Origin: Massiliimicrobium timonense
GTDB taxonomy: Bacteria > Bacillota_I > Bacilli_A > Erysipelotrichales > Coprobacillaceae
DNA: 37,738 nt
Reading direction: 5' to 3'
Assembly (NCBI RefSeq): GCF_002160865.1
Contig: NZ_NFLJ01000031.1
Coordinates: 1 to 37,738, forward strand
In this document: one piece after another, positions 23,336 to 32,304 of the stretch
Position numbering within the stretch: the first letter of the stretch is position 1
Layout of the letters: every line of letters begins with the position of its first letter
The notes under the pieces: model-generated
Databases searched by the model: none
What the model saw: only the letters and a program-made list of their open reading frames with translations
Told to the model about the DNA's origin: nothing
Program-made: the position numbers and the translations under genes

Positions 23336-24373
23336 ATGCAACAAAATCTATTGACAAATCGTGAAATTGCTGTTTTTACATCACAAGTAGAATTAATTCT
23401 TCATGCTGGTATATCACCTTATGAAGGTATCATGATCATGAATGAAGATCAAGATGATGAGAAAATGAAAATGATTCTCACAACAATTGAAGATGAATTA
23501 AGTGTAGGTAAACCTTTCTATGAAGCCCTTGAAACATCAAAGGTCTTTCCCGATTATTTATTAAATATGGTAAAAATTGGAGAAATCGCTGGTCGTTTAG
23601 AAGAAGTCATGCACTCATTATCTATTCATTATCAAAGATTATATGAAACAAAACAGAATATTAAGAGTGCTATTGCTTATCCGATTATTATGATTATGAT
23701 GATGTTTGTTGTGGTTATTGTCTTAATGACTCAAGTGCTTCCTATTTTTAATCAAGTTTTTATTCAATTAGGAAGTACAATGACTGGTTTTTCACAAATG
23801 GTATTACAGCTAGGTATGACACTTTCCACTTATTCGTATGTATTCATTGGTATTCTTGTCGTGATAATTATATGTGTTTTCTATTTATTAAAAAGTTCTC
23901 GTGGCAAAAAAAGACTTTATCATTTCTTAACACGTTTTTATGGAGCACGTGATATCACATTAAAAATGGCTTTATCTCAATTTACAAGTGCCATGTCCAT
24001 TGCCTTAAGCAGTGGTTTAGATATCGATCAAAGTTTACAGATGTCTAAGGCATTGGTTGAACATCCAGCTTTAAAAAAGCGTATTGATCAAGCTGAAAGC
24101 ATGTTAGATCAAACAGATTTAGTTAATGCTTTAGTAAAAAGTCATGTTTTAACAGGTATGTATGCCAGATTATTAAAATTAGGTCATCAAACAGGACATG
24201 TAGATACAATCATGAAAAATATCGCTGATCATTATAATGAAGAAACAAATGAAAGAGTAGAACATCTGATTAGTATTATTGAACCAACATTGGTTATTGT
24301 TTTATCCCTCTTTGTTGGTATTATTTTATTAAGTGTCATGTTGCCACTTATGGGCATCATGTCAAGTCTATAG
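23336..24373 (+). CDS. GspF/PilC-family inner-membrane platform protein (345 aa)
   Basis: Polytopic platform protein of type II secretion / type IV pilus systems. Two T2SSF domains are visible. The first (about 8-130) starts FTSQVELILHAGISPYEGI and ends with KIGEIAGRLEEVMHSLS before a membrane helix. The second (about 205-335) has QFTSAMSIALSSGLDIDQSL and LKLGHQTGHVDTIMKNIADH. Membrane helices lie around 110-140, 165-190 and 310-340. It transmits ATPase motion to the pseudopilins. AAGGAGGC precedes the ATG. It is in one operon with the PilT-type ATPase. Confidence 0.9.
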   Translation: MQQNLLTNREIAVFTSQVELILHAGISPYEGIMIMNEDQDDEKMKMILTTIEDELSVGKPFYEALETSKVFPDYLLNMVKIGEIAGRLEEVMHSLSIHYQRLYETKQNIKSAIAYPIIMIMMMFVVVIVLMTQVLPIFNQVFIQLGSTMTGFSQMVLQLGMTLSTYSYVFIGILVVIIICVFYLLKSSRGKKRLYHFLTRFYGARDITLKMALSQFTSAMSIALSSGLDIDQSLQMSKALVEHPALKKRIDQAESMLDQTDLVNALVKSHVLTGMYARLLKLGHQTGHVDTIMKNIADHYNEETNERVEHLISIIEPTLVIVLSLFVGIILLSVMLPLMGIMSSL

Positions 24374-24673
24374 ATGAAACTCATTCGTCAATATTGGTTA
24401 TCTATTCTTTCATCATTTTTCATTTGTATTCTTATGATCAGTGGTTTCCAGTCGATTTCACAAAAAACATTTCAAAATCAAAAAGAAAGTCTGGAAAAAG
24501 CCTTAAAGCGAGGAATCATGCAATGTTATGCATTAGAGGGCAGATACCCCGCATCTTTAGAACAACTCATATCTGATTATCATATTATATATAATCAAGA
24601 TCTTTTTGATGTGCAATATGAAGTTGTAGCCAGTAATATGATGCCCTCAATAACAATTATTGTTAAGGAGTAG
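24374..24673 (+). CDS. Pseudopilin-like protein, GspG-like C-terminal region (99 aa)
   Basis: One N-terminal membrane helix (about 8-28) and then a helix and a small globular part. MQCYALEGRYPASLEQLISD follows the classic pseudopilin pattern (Y-x-x-E-G-x-Y-P-x-x-L-x-x-L). Unlike true prepilins it has no Gly-Phe/Met cleavage site and no Glu at position 5 of the helix. The ATG follows the GspF stop directly, with no clear Shine-Dalgarno, so it relies on translational coupling. I infer the major or GspG-like subunit. Confidence 0.72.
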   Translation: MKLIRQYWLSILSSFFICILMISGFQSISQKTFQNQKESLEKALKRGIMQCYALEGRYPASLEQLISDYHIIYNQDLFDVQYEVVASNMMPSITIIVKE

Positions 24674-24683
24674 GAGGGATTAT

Positions 24684-25154
24684 ATGAAAAGACATCATTC
24701 CATTGATTTTGTTTTTGTTCTTTTACTCTTTAGTTTATTTGTTATGGGTTCACTGGCATTGATTTCAATTGGAAGTCGTGTCTATTCATCTACTGTAGAT
24801 ACGCTCGAACAAAATTATACTCAATATACCATTCTGGATTATATCCAGCAAAAAGTCAGACAAAATCTATCAGTGAATCAAATTGAAATTCAGACATTTG
24901 ATCATCAAACTGTTTTATGTATTCATGAAATCTATCAGGATGTTCCTTATACAACATATATTTATCATGACCAGAATGCATTAAAAGAACTCTTAATTGA
25001 TGATAAGCAGTCTTTTGATAAAGATCGTGGTGAAACAATTATGGAAGTGGATGCTGTTTCTTTTGATATTTCTCAAAACATTTTAACAATCACTGTTGAA
25101 AATAATCAAGAAAAACGACAGACAAGTTTGGCTTTAATAGGAGGTTCATCATGA
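24684..25154 (+). CDS. DUF4860-like membrane protein, minor-pseudopilin-like (156 aa)
   Basis: One N-terminal membrane helix (about 8-32, HHSIDFVFVLLLFSLFVMGS) leads into an extracellular domain with YTQYTILDYIQQKVRQN, a set of beta strands and ALKELLIDDK. The layout resembles GspJ/ComGF-like minor pseudopilins, and the sequence matches what I know of DUF4860 proteins from Lachnospiraceae. No prepilin cleavage motif is present. The ATG at 24684 has GTAGGAGGG upstream; a longer frame from 24660 lacks one. Its stop overlaps the next start (ATGA). Confidence 0.78.
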   Translation: MKRHHSIDFVFVLLLFSLFVMGSLALISIGSRVYSSTVDTLEQNYTQYTILDYIQQKVRQNLSVNQIEIQTFDHQTVLCIHEIYQDVPYTTYIYHDQNALKELLIDDKQSFDKDRGETIMEVDAVSFDISQNILTITVENNQEKRQTSLALIGGSS

Positions 25155-25522
25155 AACATAGTAAAACAAGTCTTTTTCTGATGGAATTTATTATTGGTAT
25201 TTTATTTTTTTCGCTGGCTGTAGGGCTTTGTGTGCAAATCTTTGTAAAAGCTAAAACAATGAATGATGAAAGTGTCAAAAGAAGTCAAGCTCAATTGATA
25301 GCGACTTCAATTATTGAAAATGCAAAAGCAAATCATGACATAGATTCTCTTTTATATTTTGATGAACAAGGATTACCTGCTTCCAAAGAAAATCATCAAT
25401 ATTTTGCTAAAATAGATCAACAAAATCACTTATTCAAAATTTCTATTTGCTATCAAGATCATGAAATCTATACGATTGAATACTACCATTATCATCAACG
25501 AAGATGGGAGGCATCCTCATGA
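25151..25522 (+). CDS. Prepilin-like protein with Glu in the helix but Ser at the cleavage position (123 aa)
   Basis: The N-terminus MKHSKTSLFLMEFIIGILFF has the prepilin layout: basic leader, then helix. Glu12 would be position +5, which places Ser7 at -1, where Gly is normal. So it is the one small protein in the operon that resembles a prepilin, with an altered cleavage site. The soluble part carries QAQLIATSIIENAKANHD, as seen in minor pseudopilins of the GspI/PilV type. It overlaps the previous gene by four nucleotides and the next by four (ATGA both), so it is tightly coupled. AGGAGG lies before the ATG. Confidence 0.75.
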   Translation: MKHSKTSLFLMEFIIGILFFSLAVGLCVQIFVKAKTMNDESVKRSQAQLIATSIIENAKANHDIDSLLYFDEQGLPASKENHQYFAKIDQQNHLFKISICYQDHEIYTIEYYHYHQRRWEASS

Positions 25523-25974
25523 AACAAAGAAAACTTACAATGAATATTGGGATTATTTCCTTTATAGTTATTTTTGTCATTTTATGTTTAATGACTTTTG
25601 CTATTCTTTCTTTATCCAGTGCCAAATCAAATGCCCAATCTGTTGAAAACAGTATTAATCATACCAAACAATATTATCTTCTTTCAAGTCAAGGCGAAAA
25701 AACATTAGAAACTATTGATAATTATTTATATCAATATTATCAATCAAGTACAAATAGTGATGATTATTTTACCCATATCCAATCTTTAACTCAGATCATT
25801 CCTGATAGTTCTATTCATCAACATCTTTTGACATATACATTACAAGATCAAGAAAACACTCTTTATGTTGAAATAGAAATTCTCTATCCCGGTTCACAAC
25901 TCTATCAAATCAAAACATGGAAAATCACTCCATCCAATGAATGGGATATGGATCAAAGTATGGACATATTATAA
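25519..25974 (+). CDS. GspK/PilX-like minor pseudopilin candidate (151 aa)
   Basis: One N-terminal membrane helix (about 8-32, LTMNIGIISFIVIFVILCLM) is followed by LSLSSAKSNAQSVENSINHT and KQYYLLSSQGEKTLETIDNY, a long helix as in GspK and PilX. The basic leader is short and there is no Gly cleavage site or Glu at +5. I chose the ATG at 25519, with GGGAGG upstream; the in-frame ATG at 25504 has none. It ends 11 nt before the ATPase gene. The assignment is by layout rather than strong similarity. Confidence 0.7.
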   Translation: MKQRKLTMNIGIISFIVIFVILCLMTFAILSLSSAKSNAQSVENSINHTKQYYLLSSQGEKTLETIDNYLYQYYQSSTNSDDYFTHIQSLTQIIPDSSIHQHLLTYTLQDQENTLYVEIEILYPGSQLYQIKTWKITPSNEWDMDQSMDIL

Positions 25975-25985
25975 AGGAGGAGCCT

Positions 25986-27050
25986 ATGAATATTCAAAAT
26001 ATACTTCAAGAAGCTGTCAAACAAAATGCAGCTGACATTTTCATTATTGCCGGACAACCTGTAACAATCAAAGTATTTAATCAATTAATTCCCTTAAATG
26101 AACAGAAAATTATGCCTGATTCAAGTTATGAATTAATTCAACAAATCTACGAACTGGCAAATCACCGACAAGATGATATTTTAAAAAACAAAGGCGATGA
26201 TGACTTTTCCTTTTCATTACGAGGACTTTCAAGATTTCGTGTCAGCACTTATAAACAACGTGGTACTTATGCCGCAGTGATTCGTGTCATTTCATTTGAT
26301 TTACCACACCCCGAAGATATTGGCATTCCTTCTCATATCATTGAACTTGCCAATATCAATAAAGGTTTGATTTTAGTCACTGGTCCTGCCGGAACAGGAA
26401 AAAGTACCACTCAAGCATGTATGATTGATTATATCAATCAAACCCAATCCAAACACATTATTACATTGGAAGATCCTATTGAACATCTTCATTCCCATCA
26501 TCAAAGCATTGTTTCACAACGTGAGATTTCCATTGACAGTGAATCTTATGTGAGTGCCTTAAGAGCAGCTTTAAGACAAGCCCCCGATGTTATCTTATTG
26601 GGTGAAATGCGTGACTATGAAACAATTAATATTGCATTAACAGCAGCAGAAACAGGGCACACTGTTATTTCAACATTACATACTTTAGGAGCTGCCACAA
26701 CGATTGATCGTATTATTGATGTTTTTCCTGCGAATCAACAACACCAAATTGCCTTACAGTTATCTATGACTCTAGAAACCGTCATTTCTCAACAGCTCAT
26801 TCCAACTGTAGATCATAAACTTGTTCCTGTGTTTGAAGTCATGATTGCTACACCAGCCATCAGAAATCTCATTAGAGAAAACAAAGTTCATCAAATTGAC
26901 GGAATCATCGCTTCTAGTGCCAGTTCACATATGATCAGCATGGATAATAGTTTGCTGAATCTTTATAAAGAAGGAAAAATCACACAAGAAACAGTTTTAC
27001 TTTATGCAACAAATCAAGAACTAATGAAACGAAAATTGAATCTAAAATAA
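25986..27050 (+). CDS. PilT-type secretion/retraction ATPase (354 aa)
   Basis: Hexameric ATPase of the type II/IV secretion superfamily. Walker A GPAGTGKST is at residues 133-141, the Asp box is ITLEDPIEHLH, Walker B is DVILLGEMRD (201-210), and the His box is AETGHTVISTLHTLGAATT. The N-terminal domain has DIFIIAGQPVTIK and LSRFRVSTYKQRGTYAAVIR, matching PilT rather than PilB/GspE, which have an additional N-terminal domain. The operon has no PilB, so this ATPase may power both assembly and retraction, or only one mode. AAAGGAGGAG precedes the ATG at 25986; a longer frame from 25941 is unlikely. It is the last gene before a terminator. Confidence 0.92.
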   Translation: MNIQNILQEAVKQNAADIFIIAGQPVTIKVFNQLIPLNEQKIMPDSSYELIQQIYELANHRQDDILKNKGDDDFSFSLRGLSRFRVSTYKQRGTYAAVIRVISFDLPHPEDIGIPSHIIELANINKGLILVTGPAGTGKSTTQACMIDYINQTQSKHIITLEDPIEHLHSHHQSIVSQREISIDSESYVSALRAALRQAPDVILLGEMRDYETINIALTAAETGHTVISTLHTLGAATTIDRIIDVFPANQQHQIALQLSMTLETVISQQLIPTVDHKLVPVFEVMIATPAIRNLIRENKVHQIDGIIASSASSHMISMDNSLLNLYKEGKITQETVLLYATNQELMKRKLNLK

Positions 27051-27080
27051 AAGATGGAAACCTTAAAAAGTTCCATCTTT
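27050..27080. terminator. Bidirectional terminator between the filament operon and pectinesterase gene
   Basis: AAAGATGGAA (27050-27059) pairs with TTCCATCTTT (27071-27080); U-rich runs follow on both strands. It begins in the ATPase stop codon, and the minus-strand pectinesterase stop is 47 nt away. Confidence 0.7.
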
Positions 27081-27126
27081 TTGATTTACTAAATGTCAAA
27101 AATGAAATAAATCAAACATTATTTTG

Positions 27127-29949
27127 TTATGAAATTTTCTTATTTTTTCTTAAAAATATAACCAATCCTATAGTACCTATTCCAACAAGGACACAAACAA
27201 TATAAATTATTGGTTGATTTTGTGTTTTTGCTTCTATTGTATGACTAGCAGTACTACTATTATCACTTGAAGAAGCTAAAGGAATATCTTTTTCACCAAT
27301 TGTTTCTACAACCTCATCAGATTGATTATCATTTTTTTCAACTTTATATGTTTCATCAGTTCCTGTTACTAACAATGAAACATTTGGAACCACCTTATGT
27401 GATGATATATCAAGCTGAATATGAGGTGTTTTTAAACTTTCAAAAGATTCTTCTAATTGAGAATCATGGTCATCTCCCGGATTGGTTTGCCAAGACTCTT
27501 CTGGAATTTGTGGTTCTTCAGATACATCTGGTTTTTCTGGAATGACTGGTTCAACAGGTTCTATCGGTGTAACTGGTTCTGATGGATGGTAGGTATCAAG
27601 ATTTGGTAACCACAAACCTAACCCATTTCCTATTCTCATCAAAGTTAATGTATCGCTTAAATATGAATCCAAATCATCAACATAAGCCATTTTTCCTAAA
27701 ACAACATCAAAATCGTCTGTATTCAAAAGATTTCCTTGTTCATCATGACTATTGTATTCTATAAAACGAACTGTTTCTTCATATGTAACACTGATTGTTT
27801 CTCCATCTTTATTCTTTCTTGTCCATTTATTCCATCTTTCATTTTGAATCTGATGACTCATCGTACAATCTATAAACTGTGTAGCAGAAGAAACATCTGC
27901 ATATAAAGGATTTGGCGTTGATGGATCATAATCAACAACATAAGTAACACCATCTGCAGTTGTTTCTGTCACTGTATAACATTCATTTTGCCACGGACGA
28001 CCTAAACTTACATCTTCAACACGTTCATCTGCACTTAATGAGCATTGATAAAATACAAGCCCTATACCATCTTTTTTAGTATTTGGTGCACTAAAATAAC
28101 CGTTTTTCTTTCCATTAAAATATGCCATATGCAATTGGCATGCTTCAAAATAAGCATCTGCATCGCCAAAAATAAAATCAACTGTTCCCTCAATATAGCA
28201 ATCTTTAAAATATGTACGATTACCATTTCCTTTAACATATAAAGTATCTTGTCTTCCTATAAGACGACAATTATTTAAGTAAACCTTATCAGCATTACTG
28301 CAAAAAGCAACTGCTGGTGTTTGTTCATCTTTTTGTGTTTTCTTTTCTGTATTATAATTATTTTCTACAGTAATATTATACATAGAAAACGCACTAGCTC
28401 CTGATGTTACAATAATTGTTCCACTCTTATCAGTTCCCACATCATAGTCATCTTGTGGTTTGAATTCTCCATTAATAAACGTATTTGATGAATAAAAACC
28501 ACTTTTAATAACAACATCTTCTGGTTGAGAACTCAAAGCTCTTAATGTGACATGTGATTGACTAATTTCAAGTTTTTCCTCATAAACTCCTGGTTCAATA
28601 TCAATAATCAATGGATGAGCTGCATCAGATATTTCATGATCTAATGCAGATTGAATTGTTTGATAATCCGCTTCTTGGCTACTTCCTACACGTACTGTAT
28701 GTGAAATAGATTGATTATCACTTTTATAATCAATACGAATATTTTCTAAATAACAACTTCCTTCACCTTCAAACTTTAAAGGAACATAACGTGTTTCTTC
28801 ATTAGCAATTACAAATTCCTTGCCAATAGTAATATCTTGATTATCCCATGTTACTTTTAAACCGTTATAATTATTACCATTAACACTCACCGCAATTTCA
28901 TCATCTTTTGCTAGTGGAATATATAAAATGGTTGTAGCATTAATTTGAGTATCACCATCACGTGGAGAAAATTTACCAGATGAAGCATCAATTTGAATTC
29001 CTTCATACTCATCCTTACCGCCTTGAATTTCTGGTCTTGTATTTGCAGCATTGGATGTAAAATCCCATCCTGTATCAATAGCTTTTACATCTGGTACTTC
29101 AAATCCAAGATCACTTTTATAATCTATACTTATTAATCCTACATATGTTTGTTGAGAAAATTGAACTTTTATATAACTAGTTTCATGAATATCTAATGAA
29201 ATTTTCTGATTTGTATAATAGTTATCACCATTAATTTGAATTTCTGCTGCTTGACTTTGATTATCAACCCCTGAAATTAATATAGACACCCCTTGTTCAT
29301 CAGATGTCACAGGTATATAAAGTATTGTCCCACTATTAATTTGTACACGTGAATATTCTGGTTGAACTGCAAATTTACCATTTGTAGCATCAACAAGAAT
29401 ATCATCAAATGTTCCTTTTGTTTGTTCAATTGAAACAGAATTATCTTCAAAAGTATAATCTTTATCCTTAGCAACAATATCTTCAGGAACACCTGGATAT
29501 GCTTCTAAATAAGATAATGATAAATTCAAAAGATATGCAGTAGTTTTAAATTCCACTGTTACATCTTGCCCCGTTTGTTCTGATGAAAGTGGAATAGTTA
29601 TGAATTGACTGGCTGACTTATATTCATTTTCCAATACTGATACTGTTGCTTCTCCACCAGAAAGTTGCAATGTAATTTCAGCTCCTTCTTGATGTGATTC
29701 AACTGGAATAATTAATTTCGTTTGTGCGTTAATTTGAATATCTTGATTGTCAACTCTTTTATTAAACTTTGCTCCATTAGCAGTTGCATCTATGTCTATA
29801 CCTGACCAAGTCCCTGTTGTTCCTTCGATCGTACCTTCTGGAGCATCAACATATGACCATACTTTAGATGTTGAAGCAAAAACATCTAAAGGTGTATTCA
29901 TGCCTAAAAGCATAAAACATGCTAATAATAAAACAAATAATTTTTTCAT
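27127..29949 (-). CDS. Membrane-anchored modular pectinesterase, CE8 (940 aa)
   Basis: A signal peptide (1-25, cleavage likely after VFA) precedes three related beta-sandwich modules of about 120 residues. Each has the pattern G-I-x-I-D-A-x-x-G-K-F ... Q-I-N-A-x-T-x-L-Y-I-P. The CE8 domain (about 420-790) demethylates pectin; its motifs are NNCRLIGRQDTLYVKG, YIEGTVDFIFGDADAY and SLGRPWQNECY. A Pro/Glu-rich spacer (about 800-850) and a C-terminal helix ending FLRKNKKIS anchor it. No LPxTG sorting motif was found, so it is held by the membrane helix. I chose the ATG at 29949 (AAAGGAGGATG). No other pectin genes are here. Confidence 0.88.
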   Translation of the reverse strand: MKKLFVLLLACFMLLGMNTPLDVFASTSKVWSYVDAPEGTIEGTTGTWSGIDIDATANGAKFNKRVDNQDIQINAQTKLIIPVESHQEGAEITLQLSGGEATVSVLENEYKSASQFITIPLSSEQTGQDVTVEFKTTAYLLNLSLSYLEAYPGVPEDIVAKDKDYTFEDNSVSIEQTKGTFDDILVDATNGKFAVQPEYSRVQINSGTILYIPVTSDEQGVSILISGVDNQSQAAEIQINGDNYYTNQKISLDIHETSYIKVQFSQQTYVGLISIDYKSDLGFEVPDVKAIDTGWDFTSNAANTRPEIQGGKDEYEGIQIDASSGKFSPRDGDTQINATTILYIPLAKDDEIAVSVNGNNYNGLKVTWDNQDITIGKEFVIANEETRYVPLKFEGEGSCYLENIRIDYKSDNQSISHTVRVGSSQEADYQTIQSALDHEISDAAHPLIIDIEPGVYEEKLEISQSHVTLRALSSQPEDVVIKSGFYSSNTFINGEFKPQDDYDVGTDKSGTIIVTSGASAFSMYNITVENNYNTEKKTQKDEQTPAVAFCSNADKVYLNNCRLIGRQDTLYVKGNGNRTYFKDCYIEGTVDFIFGDADAYFEACQLHMAYFNGKKNGYFSAPNTKKDGIGLVFYQCSLSADERVEDVSLGRPWQNECYTVTETTADGVTYVVDYDPSTPNPLYADVSSATQFIDCTMSHQIQNERWNKWTRKNKDGETISVTYEETVRFIEYNSHDEQGNLLNTDDFDVVLGKMAYVDDLDSYLSDTLTLMRIGNGLGLWLPNLDTYHPSEPVTPIEPVEPVIPEKPDVSEEPQIPEESWQTNPGDDHDSQLEESFESLKTPHIQLDISSHKVVPNVSLLVTGTDETYKVEKNDNQSDEVVETIGEKDIPLASSSDNSSTASHTIEAKTQNQPIIYIVCVLVGIGTIGLVIFLRKNKKIS

Positions 29950-29978
29950 AGCATCCTCCTTTTTTTCAAACATGGTGC

Positions 29979-30007
29979 ATTCTAACATGAAAAAATCCGC
30001 ATATCAA
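29979..30007 (-). promoter_or_regulatory. Promoter of the pectinesterase gene
   Basis: Minus-strand TTGATA (30002-30007), 17 nt, TAGAAT (29979-29984), with TGT before the -10 (extended form). Confidence 0.62.
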
Positions 30008-30018
30008 CAGTTTTTTAT

Positions 30019-30055
30019 AAAAATAGCCACATAGATGGTCACACTAACTATTTTT
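30019..30055 (-). terminator. Possible second hairpin downstream of fba
   Basis: AAAAATAG (30019-30026) and CTATTTTT (30048-30055) form an 8-bp AT-rich stem with a 21-nt loop. U-rich sequence follows on the minus strand. It could back up the fba terminator at 30102-30141. Weak. Confidence 0.3.
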
Positions 30056-30101
30056 TTAATAATCAATACTTTTCCATAAAACAATCCATCGAATTTTATA
30101 A

Positions 30102-30141
30102 AAAAAGGACTAACTTCTGTTCAAACACAGAAATTAATCCT
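30102..30141 (-). terminator. Terminator of fba
   Basis: A 14-nt stem (30106-30119 / 30128-30141) with two G-U pairs on the minus-strand RNA; on the plus strand these are C-A mismatches, so it works in the minus direction. A U7 run follows. It lies about 50 nt past the fba stop. Confidence 0.7.
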
Positions 30142-30188
30142 ATTAACAGTATACAAGAATTTTCAATCAAAAATCTGTTATACTTTTA

Positions 30189-31058
30189 TTATTCAGCTTT
30201 ACCAATGCATCCAAATAATTCCATTTTTTCTTTAACACAAGTTTTAATAGCTTCAGCACCTGGAGCTAATAATTTACGTGGATCAAATCCTTTTCCTTCT
30301 AAGTCTTTACCTGCTTCAATATATTTACGAGTTGCTTCTTGGAAATATAATTGACATTCAGTATTAACGTTGATTTTTGAAACTCCTAATGTGATAGCTT
30401 TTTTAATCATATCTGCAGGAATTCCTGTACCACCATGTAGTACTAATGGTAAAGTTCCTGTTTCTTGTTGAATAGCATCTAATGCATCAAAATCTAAACC
30501 TTCCCAGTTAGCAGGATATTTACCATGAATATTTCCAATACCTGCTGCTAAGAAATCTACACCTAAATCAGCAATCATTTTACATTCTTTAGGATCGGCA
30601 ACTTCACCTTTACCAATAACTCCGTCTTCTTCTCCACCAATTGAACCAACTTCTGCTTCAACTGATACACCTTTTGAATGACATAAAGCAACGATTTCTT
30701 TTGTTTTTTCAATATTTTCTTCGATTCCATAATGAGAACCATCAAACATAATTGAAGAAAAACCTGCTTCTAATGCTGCTTTAGCTCCTTCATAGCTACC
30801 ATGATCTAAGTGTAAAGCAACTGGTACTGTAATATTTAAAGATTCAACCATTGCTTTCACCATAGCTGCAACTGTTTTATAACCAGTCATATATTTTGCA
30901 GCTCCTTCAGAAACTCCTAAAATAACTGGTGCTTTTAATTCTTCTGCAGTTAATAAAATTGATTTTGTCCATTCTAAGTTGTTGATGTTAAATTGACCAA
31001 CAGCATAGTGACCTGCTTTTGCTTTATCAAGCATTTCTTTAGCTGAAACTAATCCCAT
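30189..31058 (-). CDS. fba: Class II fructose-1,6-bisphosphate aldolase (289 aa)
   Basis: A Zn-dependent glycolytic aldolase that cleaves fructose-1,6-bisphosphate into dihydroxyacetone phosphate and glyceraldehyde-3-phosphate. ALHLDHGS carries catalytic Asp85 and zinc ligand His86. VEAEVGSIGGEEDGV, IGNIHGKYP and VLHGGTGIP carry other ligands and phosphate-binding residues, and SKINVNTE is the usual C-terminal substrate motif. Length is normal for the family. The related tagatose or sulfofructose aldolases are alternatives, but this sequence is closest to Firmicute FbaA. AAAGGAGAT precedes the ATG at 31058. Confidence 0.95.
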   Translation of the reverse strand: MGLVSAKEMLDKAKAGHYAVGQFNINNLEWTKSILLTAEELKAPVILGVSEGAAKYMTGYKTVAAMVKAMVESLNITVPVALHLDHGSYEGAKAALEAGFSSIMFDGSHYGIEENIEKTKEIVALCHSKGVSVEAEVGSIGGEEDGVIGKGEVADPKECKMIADLGVDFLAAGIGNIHGKYPANWEGLDFDALDAIQQETGTLPLVLHGGTGIPADMIKKAITLGVSKINVNTECQLYFQEATRKYIEAGKDLEGKGFDPRKLLAPGAEAIKTCVKEKMELFGCIGKAE

Positions 31059-31140
31059 AATTCAAATCTCCTTTACATTTTTTTTACAAATATATCATAC
31101 ACTGATTTTCAATAAATTTCCATAATAATTCTCTTTTTTA

Positions 31141-32304
31141 TCATTCTTTTATAGCTTTTTCTAATTGTTCCAGGGCTTGTTTTAATACTGAACGAGGGCA
31201 GGCAACATTAAATCTTTCAAAACCATCTCCACCAGTTCCAAAAATATAACCCTCATCTAACCATAGGTGTGCCTTTTCTAACATCAATGTTTCCAATTCA
31301 TCTTTATTCAATCCTAAACTTCTCATATCTACCCAGACAAGATATAATCCTTCTGGTGAGATCACCTTTAACTGTGGTAATCTTTCTTTAAAGAAATCTT
31401 TCATATATTGAATATTATCAGCTAAGTAAACTAATAATTCATCAACCCATTTAGCTCCAAAAGTATATGCAGCCTCACATGCTTCTAAACCAAAAATATT
31501 AGGATCACTCATACCAGAAGCATTTTTTTCATCTTGAAACTTTTCACGCATATCTTTATTTTTGATGATAATGTTTGATGTCTGTAAAGCTGCTAAATTA
31601 AATGTTTTAGATGGTGCACTGCAAATAATACTAAAATCACCAAAAGCAGGATCAACATTATAAAAAGGAATATGTTGATGTCCTGAATAGATAAAATCCA
31701 TATGAATTTCATCACTGACAACATAGACATGATGTTTTTGACATATTTTCCCTATTTGATAAAGTTCTTCTTTTGTCCATACCTTTCCAATAGGATTATG
31801 TGGATTACATAAAATAAACATTTTGACATCATGATCAATAATCTGTTTTTCAAAAATATCAAAATCACATTCATAATGATTTTCCTTTAGTATTAATGGA
31901 CATTCAATAACACGTCGTCCATTCAACTGAATAGATGCATCAAAAGGATAATATACAGGTTTCATAACCAAAATCGCATCATCTTTTTGTGTTAATGCTC
32001 TAACTGCCAATTTTAAAGCACCTACAACCCCAGATGTTGTCACAATCCAATCTTTTTCAACATGGAATTGATGGCGTGTTTCCATCCAGTTAATGACTGC
32101 CTGATAATAACTTTCTGTTGGCGCAGCATAACCAAAAACACCATGACTGGCACGACGCACTAAAGCCTCTTTGACTTCAGGCAATGTTTCAAAATCCATA
32201 TCTGCTACCCACATTGGGATGATACGTGGATCTTGAGCTTTTTCACGATCATACTTAATACTGTTTGTTCCTTTCCTTTCAATCACTTTATCAAAATCAT
32301 ACAT
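31141..32304 (-). CDS. MalY/PatB-type PLP aminotransferase, probable cystathionine beta-lyase (387 aa)
   Basis: A fold type I pyridoxal-phosphate enzyme of the MalY/PatB subfamily. The start MYDFDKVIERKGTNSIKYD and MWVADMDFETLP are hallmarks. The PLP-binding Lys233 lies in SAPSKTFNLA, NPHNPIGKVW and DEIHMDFIY are also standard, and CPRSVLKQ is near the C-terminal Arg. Members are C-S lyases acting on cystathionine or Cys conjugates, and some control maltose genes. The start overlaps the methyltransferase gene by 8 nt, making it the last gene of a four-gene operon. Confidence 0.9.
   Translation of the reverse strand: MYDFDKVIERKGTNSIKYDREKAQDPRIIPMWVADMDFETLPEVKEALVRRASHGVFGYAAPTESYYQAVINWMETRHQFHVEKDWIVTTSGVVGALKLAVRALTQKDDAILVMKPVYYPFDASIQLNGRRVIECPLILKENHYECDFDIFEKQIIDHDVKMFILCNPHNPIGKVWTKEELYQIGKICQKHHVYVVSDEIHMDFIYSGHQHIPFYNVDPAFGDFSIICSAPSKTFNLAALQTSNIIIKNKDMREKFQDEKNASGMSDPNIFGLEACEAAYTFGAKWVDELLVYLADNIQYMKDFFKERLPQLKVISPEGLYLVWVDMRSLGLNKDELETLMLEKAHLWLDEGYIFGTGGDGFERFNVACPRSVLKQALEQLEKAIKE

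Noticed and set aside
27127-27300. LPxTG sortase anchor on the pectinesterase
   Set aside because: The C-terminus has a membrane helix and basic tail but no LPxTG-like motif before it. LPNLD near the middle is in the wrong place.
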